Assembly (NCBI GenBank): GCA_021784375.1
Contig: JAJXSV010000114.1
Location: 1 to 5,478 of the forward strand
DNA length: 5,478 bases
From: Actinomycetes bacterium
Lineage (GTDB): Bacteria > Actinomycetota > Actinomycetes > S36-B12 > UBA5976
Direction: 5' to 3'
Shown here: one piece after another, positions 1 through 5,395 of the stretch
Numbering within the stretch: position 1 is the stretch's first letter
How the letters are laid out: each line of letters opens with the position of its first letter
Program-made: the position numbers and the translations under genes
Notes under the pieces: generated by a model
What the model was told of the DNA's origin: nothing
Database searches by the model: none
The model's input: the letters and a program-made list of their open reading frames with translations, nothing else

Positions 1-1
1 C

Positions 2-892
2 TTGCTCATGGGTGTCATGCGCCAGGTGCGTGCCCGACTCGAAGGTCGTGCCGGAGCCGGCATCGGCCAGCCGTGGCGCGACCTGCGCAAGCTCCTGGCG
101 AAGGAACCCCTGCGGGCACCGGGGATCAGTTGGGTCCAGGCAGCGGGCCCCATCGTGCTCGTGACCTCCAGCCTGGTGCTCTGCTCGCTCATCCCGCTCG
201 TGGGTTCCCTCCCCTTCCCCGGTCTGCCGGACGACCTTTTTGTGGTCGTGGGGGTTCTGCTCATCGGCACCATCGCGTTGGCGCTCGTGGGCCTGGATGC
301 CGGCTCGGCCTTCGGCGGCATGGGATCGAGTCGTCACATGACGATCGCCGCGCTCGTCGAACCGACGGTGCTCGTCTCGATCTACGCCATCTCCGTGCCC
401 ATCGGCTCCTCCGCGCTGTCGAGGATCGTCAACCACCGGCTTGCGGAGCCGGCCACCATGGCGGCGCCGGTGAGCCTGCTCGCGATGGTGTCGCTCGCCA
501 TCGCTGTGGTCGCCGAGACCAGTCGCATGCCGGTGGACAACCCGTCGACCCACCTCGAACTCACCATGGTGCACGAGGCCATGGTGCTCGAGAGCTCAGG
601 CCGTGACCTGGCCTGGTTGGAACTCGGTTCCTGGCTGCGGCTGTCCGCACTTCTGGGACTCATCGGCGCCCTGTCGATGCCCTGGGGCATCGCGGTCGAG
701 GCGACACCCTGGCCGATCATCGTCGGCGTGCTCGCGTTGGGAGTGCGGCTCGCGGTACTGGCGGTGGCGCTGGCAGCGATCGAGGTCTTCCTCGCCAAGC
801 TGCGGCTCTTCCGTGTTCCTGAACTGCTCGCCGGGTCCTTCGTGCTCGCGTTGCTCGCGGTCATCACCTCCTATCTCACGGTGACGGTGTAG
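2..892 (+). CDS. hycD: HycD/HyfC-like membrane subunit (NuoH family), 5' partial
   Basis: This is the integral membrane subunit that anchors the hydrophilic module to the proton-pumping arm, homologous to complex I NuoH and hydrogenase HyfC/HycD. The frame is open to the left edge, so the start and probably the first membrane helix lie outside; the TTG at position 2 is only the first whole codon seen. Counting from there (296 residues), the family landmarks are a basic cytosolic stretch RLEGRAGAG (12-20) with QPWRDLRKLL (23-32), the loop FGGMGSSRHMTIAALVEP (104-121), and AETSRMPVDNPSTHLELT (171-188) followed by MVHEAMVLE (189-197). These include E172, R175, D179, E186, H191 and E192. Hydrophobic helices fill about 45-66, 78-98, 118-135, 155-171, 213-228 and 238-262, with a last one near 275-293. 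The ending AKLRLFRVPELLAGSF (265-280) is typical. One oddity is H112, where I recall Glu being usual. Only CC separates its TAG from the next ATG. Confidence 0.93.
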   Translation: MLMGVMRQVRARLEGRAGAGIGQPWRDLRKLLAKEPLRAPGISWVQAAGPIVLVTSSLVLCSLIPLVGSLPFPGLPDDLFVVVGVLLIGTIALALVGLDAGSAFGGMGSSRHMTIAALVEPTVLVSIYAISVPIGSSALSRIVNHRLAEPATMAAPVSLLAMVSLAIAVVAETSRMPVDNPSTHLELTMVHEAMVLESSGRDLAWLELGSWLRLSALLGLIGALSMPWGIAVEATPWPIIVGVLALGVRLAVLAVALAAIEVFLAKLRLFRVPELLAGSFVLALLAVITSYLTVTV

Positions 893-894
893 CC

Positions 895-1545
895 ATGAGT
901 GAGAGCCTCTTCGCCCAGATGATCGGGACCTGTTCGGCGGCCCTGTTGCTCTCCGCCGTCCTGCTGGTGTGGCGACGCGCCCAGGCGGCGGCGCTCCCGC
1001 TCATGGCCCTGCAGGGCCTGGCGCTTGCCGGACTGGTCGGCGTACTCGGACTCAAGGAGGGCAGCCCGGAACTCTTGGGCTTGGCCATCCTCGTGCTGGC
1101 CTTCAAGGCCGTGGTCCTGCCACTGGTGCTCGTGCGCAGCAGCCGGGGCGAGCAGGGTGGTGCGCCACTCATCAACACGGCGACCTCGCTGATCGCCATG
1201 GCCGCGCTGACGGCGGTCGCGTACGGCGTGAGTGCGCCGTTGGCGGTGCTCGGCAGGGGCCCGACCATCCAGGCCATCCCCGTGGGTGTGGCGCTCGTCC
1301 TGTACGGGTTCCTGCTGCTCGTCATCGGCCGCCATGCCATCGTGCAGTTGGTGGGATTCCTGGTCATCGACAACGGCACCTCGACCGTCGCCTTCCTCTC
1401 CTCCGGCGGTGTCCCGATCATCGTCGAACTCGGCGTCGTGTTGGACGTGCTGCTCGTCGTCCTGATCCTCTACGTCCTCACCGGACGCATTCGCAGTGAG
1501 TTCGGCGCCACCGACCTCGACGACCTCACGGAATTGCGCGACTGA
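895..1545 (+). CDS. hycP: HycP/HyfE-like membrane subunit of hydrogenase-related complex
   Basis: A 216-residue, very hydrophobic protein whose size and position match HyfE of hydrogenase-4 and mycobacterial HycP. In this family the N-terminal part is poorly conserved and the C-terminal half resembles complex I NuoK. About seven membrane helices are visible: 5-25, 32-52, 57-80, 91-112, 125-144, 147-168 and 174-196, followed by an acidic tail (DLDDLTELRD). Likely functional charged residues inside membrane segments are K71 (LAFKAVVLPLVL), D159 (GFLVIDNG), E178 (PIIVELG) and D184. The D159 position corresponds, as I recall the family, to a Glu in E. coli-type HyfE. There is no clear Shine-Dalgarno sequence. 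The ATG lies 2 nt after the hycD stop and its own TGA shares one base with the hycQ ATG, so translation is probably coupled. It is assigned from hydropathy, the two motifs and operon order; it could equally be labelled hyfE. Confidence 0.88.
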   Translation: MSESLFAQMIGTCSAALLLSAVLLVWRRAQAAALPLMALQGLALAGLVGVLGLKEGSPELLGLAILVLAFKAVVLPLVLVRSSRGEQGGAPLINTATSLIAMAALTAVAYGVSAPLAVLGRGPTIQAIPVGVALVLYGFLLLVIGRHAIVQLVGFLVIDNGTSTVAFLSSGGVPIIVELGVVLDVLLVVLILYVLTGRIRSEFGATDLDDLTELRD

Positions 1546-2993
1546 TGGACCTGCTCCTCATCACCCCTCTCGCCGGATGCGCCCTGCTCGGCATGGCCGC
1601 CGCCCTGCTGCGTCGCGCCTGGCTCAACCGCCTGGCGGGTGTCCTTGCCGCGGTGATCGTGCTGGCGAGTGGCCTCGCCATCTCCGCCCAGGTGCTCGCC
1701 GGACACACGCTCACTGCACTCGGCGGCCTCCTGCGCGCGGATGCCCTGACGGCATTCATGCTGACCGCCATCGGGGCCGTAGGTCTCACCGCGACCTGGG
1801 GCGGGCTGGCGGCGCGGGGTGGCGTGAAGCGCGGGGCCTACGCCTACCCGGTGCTGCTCGTCTCCTTCCTGCTCGCCATGTCCCTGGCGGTGCTCGCCGA
1901 CAATCTCGGCAGCCTCTGGGTAGCCATCGAGGCCACCACCATCACCACCGCCTTCCTCGTGGGGCACCACAAGACCCGGCAGGCCCTGGAGGCCGCTTGG
2001 AAGTATGTGATCCTCGGCTCGGTGGGTGTGGCCATCGCCCTCCTGGGCATCGTGCTCCTCTACTCGGCCACCGTCGCTGCCGGACATGCCACCCTCTCCT
2101 GGGTCTCGCTCATGCAATCCGGGGTGCGACTCGACCATGGCCTGATGAAGATGGCGGCCGGACTGACCCTGCTCGGCTTCGCCACCAAGGCGGGCCTCGC
2201 ACCCATGCACAGTTGGCTCCCCGACGCCCACAGCCAGGCACCTGCCGAAGTGTCCGGCCTGATGTCCGGTGTGCTGCTGTCGGTCGCCTTCTACGGCATC
2301 CTCCGCGTGCAGGCGATTGCCGACCGGGCCATCGGCCCCGAGCTCATGCGCAATCTCCTGCTGGCCGGCGCACTGCTGTCCATCGCCCAGGCGGGCGCAC
2401 TCATCCTGCGACAGCGTGATCTCAAGCGCATGCTCGCCTACTCCAGCATCGAGCACATGGGCGTCATCGCCTTGGCCGCCGCCATCGGCGGGCCGTTGGC
2501 CATCGGAGCGGCCCTGCTCCACATGCTCGGACACGGACTCGCCAAGTCGAGCATCTTCGTGGCGTCCGGTCGGATTCTTGCCACTGACGGTACGACGCAA
2601 CTGGCGAAGTTGCATGCCCTGCTCGTGCGCCGGCCAGCACTGGGCGCGCCGTTCCTGGTGGCCATGGTGGCGCTGCTGGGCATGCCGCCGTTCGCCCTCT
2701 TCTTCACCGAGGCCGCCATCGTCTTGGCCGGCTTCCAGCGCGGCCTGGGCTGGGTGACGGGCGCCGCCGTCGCCCTGCTGCTCGTGGCCTTTGCGGGGCT
2801 GGCCCGCCAAACCGCGAGGTTGCTGTTCGGCGGCAGCGAAGCGGCCACGGCGGCGCCGACCGACCGCTCGTGGCATGGCCCCCGGCTGCCGCTGATCGCG
2901 GCCCTGGCGGTCACGGCGGTTCTCGGCTTCGTGAGCGGACCGGTCGCGGACCTCATCGTCCGCGCCGCGCAGGCACTGGGGGCAGGACAATGA
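1545..2993 (+). CDS. hycQ: HycQ/HyfF-like proton-translocating subunit (NuoL/M/N, antiporter family)
   Basis: A 482-residue polytopic membrane protein of the Proton_antipo_M family, the ion-pumping module shared by complex I NuoL/M/N, Mrp antiporters and HyfB/D/F. Visible family features are the membrane Glu in LWVAIEATTITTAFL (E129), the Lys in GFATKAGLAPMH (K215), the hallmark MHSWLPDAHSQAP (221-233) leading into AEVSGLMSG, LKRMLAYSSIEHMG (293-306), HMLGHGLAKSSIF (326-338) with H326, H330 and K334, and GMPPFALFFTEA (379-390) with E389. These cover the charged residues usually placed along the half-channels, so proton conduction looks intact. The length equals the usual core without the long C-terminal lateral helix of NuoL; a final helix runs near 448-470. 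It starts at an ATG overlapping the hycP stop by one base (TGATG) and ends overlapping hycE by four bases (ATGA). No strong ribosome binding site precedes it, as expected for coupled translation. Confidence 0.95.
   Translation: MDLLLITPLAGCALLGMAAALLRRAWLNRLAGVLAAVIVLASGLAISAQVLAGHTLTALGGLLRADALTAFMLTAIGAVGLTATWGGLAARGGVKRGAYAYPVLLVSFLLAMSLAVLADNLGSLWVAIEATTITTAFLVGHHKTRQALEAAWKYVILGSVGVAIALLGIVLLYSATVAAGHATLSWVSLMQSGVRLDHGLMKMAAGLTLLGFATKAGLAPMHSWLPDAHSQAPAEVSGLMSGVLLSVAFYGILRVQAIADRAIGPELMRNLLLAGALLSIAQAGALILRQRDLKRMLAYSSIEHMGVIALAAAIGGPLAIGAALLHMLGHGLAKSSIFVASGRILATDGTTQLAKLHALLVRRPALGAPFLVAMVALLGMPPFALFFTEAAIVLAGFQRGLGWVTGAAVALLLVAFAGLARQTARLLFGGSEAATAAPTDRSWHGPRLPLIAALAVTAVLGFVSGPVADLIVRAAQALGAGQ
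2978..2987 (+). promoter_or_regulatory. Probable ribosome binding site of hycE
   Basis: A purine-rich run, GGGGGCAGGA, sits just before the hycE ATG at 2990, inside the last codons of hycQ. The GGGGG block is about 7 nt from the ATG and AGGA only 2 nt. This, together with the ATGA stop/start overlap, decides the start at 2990 over an in-frame ATG at 3020 and over the longer in-frame extension that would overlap hycQ by over 100 bases. Confidence 0.45.
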
Positions 2994-4480
2994 CGGACCG
3001 GCCGAGGACTGAACGCTTGATGGTGACGTCGCAGAACGTCGCGGATGTCTTCCGGTCGCACCTTGACGACGGGTTCCGGCTGCGGCTGGTGGCATGCCAC
3101 GAGGACGCGTCCGACTTCCGAATCGTCTATGTCCTGCTGCGGTCGGTGGACGACCGATGCGTCGAACTGGTGCTCCCGGTGTTGCGCGATGAGCCGCGGA
3201 TTCCCAGCCTGGCGCGCCTGGACTACACGGTGGGTCGGTTCGAACGCGAGGTCTGGGATCTCTACGGCGTCAGCCCGATCGACCACCCGCTTCCCAGGCG
3301 CATCGTGCGGCACGGTCACTGGCCCGAGGACTGGCATCCGATGCTGCGCGGCGCAGACCCCAGGCCGGAGTTCACGGAGGATCTGGGTTCGTTCCCCTTC
3401 CTGTCCGTGGAGGGTGATGGCGTCTACGAGATCCCGGTGGGCCCCATCCACGCGGGGCTCATCGAGCCAGGGCACTTCCGCTTCTCGGTGGTCGGTGAGA
3501 CCATCCTGCGTCTCAAGGCCCGCCTCTGGTTCGTGCACCGTGGCCTGGAGCAGCGATTCGAGGGCCGCCGCCCCTGCGACGCCCTGGAGATCAGCGAGCG
3601 CGTCAGCGGTGACACCGCCGTCGGGCATTCCCTCGCCTTCGCCATGGCGGTCGAGGACGCCGCAGGCATCGAGGTCAGCCACGAGGACCGTCTGCTCAGG
3701 GCCCTGCTGCTCGAGTTGGAGCGGATGCACAACCACATCGCGGACATCGGGGCCATGGCCAACGACGTCGGGTACGGGCTCATGAACGCTCATGCACTGC
3801 GCATGCGCGAATCGCTCCTGCGGATCAACGAGCAGGTCACCGGCCACAGACTGCTGCGGGGTGGCGTCATGATCGGAGCTGCGCATGTGCGTGCCCTACC
3901 CTCAGCCGCCGCCATCACAGGTCTGGCCGAGGAAGCACAGGAACTCGCCGCGCTCACCTTGAGCAATGCCACTGTGCGTGACCGCTTCAGTGGTACGTCC
4001 GTGCTCGATGCCGATTCCGTGCGCCGGCTTGGAGTCCTCGGGTATGTCGCGCGGGCGTCCGGCGTCGACATCGACGCCCGGCGAGACCATCCCTTCGTGG
4101 ACCTGGGCGACGCCTTCGAGGTGGTGGTCGAGTCGGGCGGTGATGTCATGAGCCGCTACCTGCTCCGTGTCCGCGAGCTGGCCGTGTCGGCTCGCATCGT
4201 CGCCGACATCGTCAGCCGACTTGATGGCAGCACCGGATCAGGCCGGGTGGTTGACCCCGTCGGCGCCGGAGCAGGGTTGGGCTTCGTGGAGGGCTGGCGT
4301 GGCCTCATCAGCCACCGCGTCGAACTCGACGACGAGGGACGGCTGACCCGAACCAAGATCGTCGATCCGTCGTTCTTCAACTGGACCGCACTGCCTGTCG
4401 CCATGGCCGACACGATCGTCCCGGACTTCCCGCTGACCAACAAGAGCTTCAACCAGTCATACGCGGGCAACGACCTCTGA
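2990..4480 (+). CDS. hycE: HycE-like large subunit (NuoC-NuoD fusion) lacking the Ni-Fe cysteines
   Basis: A 496-residue hydrophilic subunit fusing a NuoC-like domain (about 15-125) to a NuoD/[NiFe]-large-subunit-like domain (about 145-496), as in HycE and HyfG. The NuoC signature is GRFEREVWDLYGV (82-94). The NuoD-like part shows YEIPVGPIHAGLIEPGHF (146-163), FVHRGLEQRFEG (181-192), ISERVSGDTAVGHSLAF (201-217), ELERMHNHIADIGAMANDVG (242-261) and a C-terminus near 478-496. In true hydrogenases CxxC follows the ERV/DRV position; here it is S206-G-D-T209. The C-terminal DPCxxC is replaced around N484-K-S486-F-N-Q-S490. The only cysteines are C36, C57 and C196, so no Ni-Fe site can form, and there is no C-terminal peptide for a maturation protease. 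This matches the hydrogenase-related (Ehr) class and, from memory, mycobacterial HycE. It probably passes electrons or couples conformational change to the membrane arm, but its substrate is unknown. The ATG overlaps the hycQ stop by four bases. Confidence 0.93.
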   Translation: MTDRPRTERLMVTSQNVADVFRSHLDDGFRLRLVACHEDASDFRIVYVLLRSVDDRCVELVLPVLRDEPRIPSLARLDYTVGRFEREVWDLYGVSPIDHPLPRRIVRHGHWPEDWHPMLRGADPRPEFTEDLGSFPFLSVEGDGVYEIPVGPIHAGLIEPGHFRFSVVGETILRLKARLWFVHRGLEQRFEGRRPCDALEISERVSGDTAVGHSLAFAMAVEDAAGIEVSHEDRLLRALLLELERMHNHIADIGAMANDVGYGLMNAHALRMRESLLRINEQVTGHRLLRGGVMIGAAHVRALPSAAAITGLAEEAQELAALTLSNATVRDRFSGTSVLDADSVRRLGVLGYVARASGVDIDARRDHPFVDLGDAFEVVVESGGDVMSRYLLRVRELAVSARIVADIVSRLDGSTGSGRVVDPVGAGAGLGFVEGWRGLISHRVELDDEGRLTRTKIVDPSFFNWTALPVAMADTIVPDFPLTNKSFNQSYAGNDL

Positions 4481-4736
4481 GGCGGGACTCCACGGACCCC
4501 ACGCTGGCGTATGCGACAGGCGCCCGCGTGTGAACAGAGCGGGGAGCGGCCCCAGAAAGACGGGCCGGCTCCCGCATGCAAGCGAGCGGCGTCAGAGGGC
4601 CCACGCCACGGAGAGATCTCGGGCCCGTTCGATTGCCACGGACGGCCGCAAGGCAACAAGGCTGCCCGTGCCACGAGCCCCGCGGAAGAACCATGCAGTC
4701 CAGAGACATGCGCGAAGGACGTTCGGGGACTTCACA
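4481..4736. other. Intergenic region between hycE and the HTH gene
   Basis: These 256 bases hold no convincing gene. The overlapping open frames here are rich in Arg, Pro and Ala and match no family I recognise. The notable content is the stem-loop at 4542-4573. There are also weaker repeats: GGCGT (4588-4592) can pair with ACGCC (4603-4607), and the self-complementary hexamer GGGCCC occurs at 4597-4602 and 4621-4626. I see no clear -35/-10 pair for the downstream gene and no recognisable riboswitch. Confidence 0.5.
4542..4573 (+). terminator. GC-rich stem-loop downstream of hycE, possible terminator
   Basis: GGGAGCGGCCC (4542-4552) pairs with GGGCCGGCTCCC (4562-4573) to give an 11-bp, nearly all-GC stem with one bulged G (4567) and a 9-nt loop (4553-4561). 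It begins 62 nt after the hycE stop, a sensible place to end the operon transcript. No T-run follows, so it is not a classical Rho-independent terminator. Such U-less hairpins are often proposed as terminators or 3' stabilisers in high-GC Actinomycetota. The structure is seen directly; its role is inferred. Confidence 0.55.
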
Positions 4737-5192
4737 ATGGTGGGCCTTTCAAGAGCCGATACAGAAAAATGGCTCTACCTCTTGAACTGGAGCAAACAGG
4801 CCCTCGCGGACGGCCCCAATCTAGCCGTTGACCCCGGATCTGCCCCTGTTGTGGAGCGGAACATCCGCCGCCAGCGCATGCTGACCGACGCGGACATGCA
4901 AGAAGTCATCGAGATGTACCGGGCGGGCAAGACCACCCGCCAGATCGCCGAAGCCACCGGCGCCCACCGCCACACCATCGCCAACCGGTTGAAGGCGGCC
5001 GGTATCCGATTGCGCCGTGGCAAGATCTCGCAAGACGAGATCGCCAAGCTCATACGTCTCTACGAGTCGGGTCTGTCCCTTGCCGCCGTGGGCAAACGAC
5101 TGAACCTCGATGCGCAGACGGTGCTCAACTACCTGCGAGGGTCTGGAAGTGCGACGCGCGACACGCACGGCATGGCTCGCCGTGAGCCCTGA
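4737..5192 (+). CDS. Small protein with two tandem helix-turn-helix units (recombinase/transposase-like)
   Basis: With the ATG at 4737 this is a 151-residue protein. Two related HTH units fill most of it. Unit 1 (about 50-92) reads MYRAGKTTRQIAEATGAHRH (60-79) and continues into a recognition helix ending near I90. Unit 2 (about 98-136) reads LYESGLSLAAVGKRLNLDAQ (109-128) and then TVLNYLRGSG. The end, SATRDTHGMARR (138-149), resembles the tail of small HTH proteins common near recombinases and insertion sequences in Actinomycetota. No catalytic domain is present, so it is a DNA-binding protein or the leftover DNA-binding part of a recombinase or transposase. The start is uncertain: ATG 4737 has a weak GGGGA upstream, while residues 1-39 use AT-rich codons (AAA, ACA, CTA, GTT) unlike the rest. 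GTG 4851 and ATG 4878 are alternatives. The DNA target and biological role cannot be told from the sequence. Confidence 0.72.
   Translation: MVGLSRADTEKWLYLLNWSKQALADGPNLAVDPGSAPVVERNIRRQRMLTDADMQEVIEMYRAGKTTRQIAEATGAHRHTIANRLKAAGIRLRRGKISQDEIAKLIRLYESGLSLAAVGKRLNLDAQTVLNYLRGSGSATRDTHGMARREP
4748..4786. repeat. Interrupted inverted repeat at the start of the HTH gene
   Basis: TTCAAGAGCC (4748-4757) is complementary to GGCT (4771-4774) plus CTTGAA (4781-4786), with six unpaired bases between the two right-hand pieces. Alternatively, AGAGCC (4752-4757) pairs with GGCTCT (4771-4776). The loop is AT-rich (gatacagaaaaat). It lies in the low-GC stretch at the 5' end of the HTH gene. It could be a protein-binding site, an mRNA hairpin limiting translation, or the trace of an element end; the sequence does not decide among these. 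Confidence 0.4.
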
Positions 5193-5266
5193 GAACTAGC
5201 TATCGCGAAGCACCAGAGAGCACATTCCAGACTCGGCGCAAGTCCGATCCGTTCATGGCTGCATCC

Positions 5267-5282
5267 GTGGGCAAATGCCCGC
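5267..5282. repeat. Short hairpin downstream of the HTH gene
   Basis: GTGGGC (5267-5272) pairs with GCCCGC (5277-5282), with one G-T wobble and a 4-nt loop (aaat). It lies 75 nt after the stop of the HTH gene and could help end its transcript, but no T-run follows and a stem of this size can arise by chance. Confidence 0.25.
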
Positions 5283-5375
5283 CCCAATCATTGTCACTCA
5301 GAGAACCTAAGTACGCGCGAGCCGTCGCAGGGCGAAGAACTTCAGTGGGTCTGGTCGCTGCGAAAGCGGTTCCTA

Positions 5376-5395
5376 TCGAGTTCGCGACAACTCGA
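5376..5395. repeat. Perfect 7-bp inverted repeat with 6-nt spacer
   Basis: TCGAGTT (5376-5382) and AACTCGA (5389-5395) are exact reverse complements separated by cgcgac. The dyad shape and spacing are those of a typical operator for a dimeric HTH regulator, but no adjacent gene start is clear and the motif matches no operator I can name. It is not the mycobacterial LexA box. Confidence 0.35.

Noticed and set aside
2870..2989. Longer N-terminus for hycE starting at an upstream in-frame ATG
   Set aside because: It would overlap hycQ by more than 100 bases and add a Gly/Arg/Pro-rich stretch typical of an out-of-frame reading. The ATG at 2990 has the ATGA overlap and a purine-rich ribosome binding site.
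1470..3095. A 541-codon open frame on the minus strand antisense to hycQ
   Set aside because: It is a by-product of strong G/C third-position bias on the plus strand. The product is low-complexity (Gly, Gln, Arg, His, Glu rich), matches no family, and overlaps a clear NuoL/M/N-type gene.
2438..3886. A 482-codon minus-strand open frame antisense to hycQ and hycE
   Set aside because: It overlaps two well-supported genes whose motifs are unmistakable, and the product has no recognisable domain.
3590..4480. Calling the large subunit an active [NiFe] hydrogenase or formate hydrogenlyase
   Set aside because: All four Ni-Fe cysteine ligands and the maturation extension are absent, so only homology can be claimed, not that activity.
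4597..4626. Two GGGCCC hexamers as a second terminator stem
   Set aside because: GGGCCC is self-complementary and common in high-GC DNA. The pairing does not extend beyond six bases.
4530..4736. N-terminal extension of the HTH gene back to position 4530
   Set aside because: The extra 69 residues are Arg/Pro/Ala rich without a motif and would translate through the 4542-4573 hairpin. They look like non-coding high-GC sequence.
4511..4831. A 106-codon plus-strand frame in the intergenic region
   Set aside because: It has no recognisable similarity and no ribosome binding site, and it overlaps the better-supported HTH frame.
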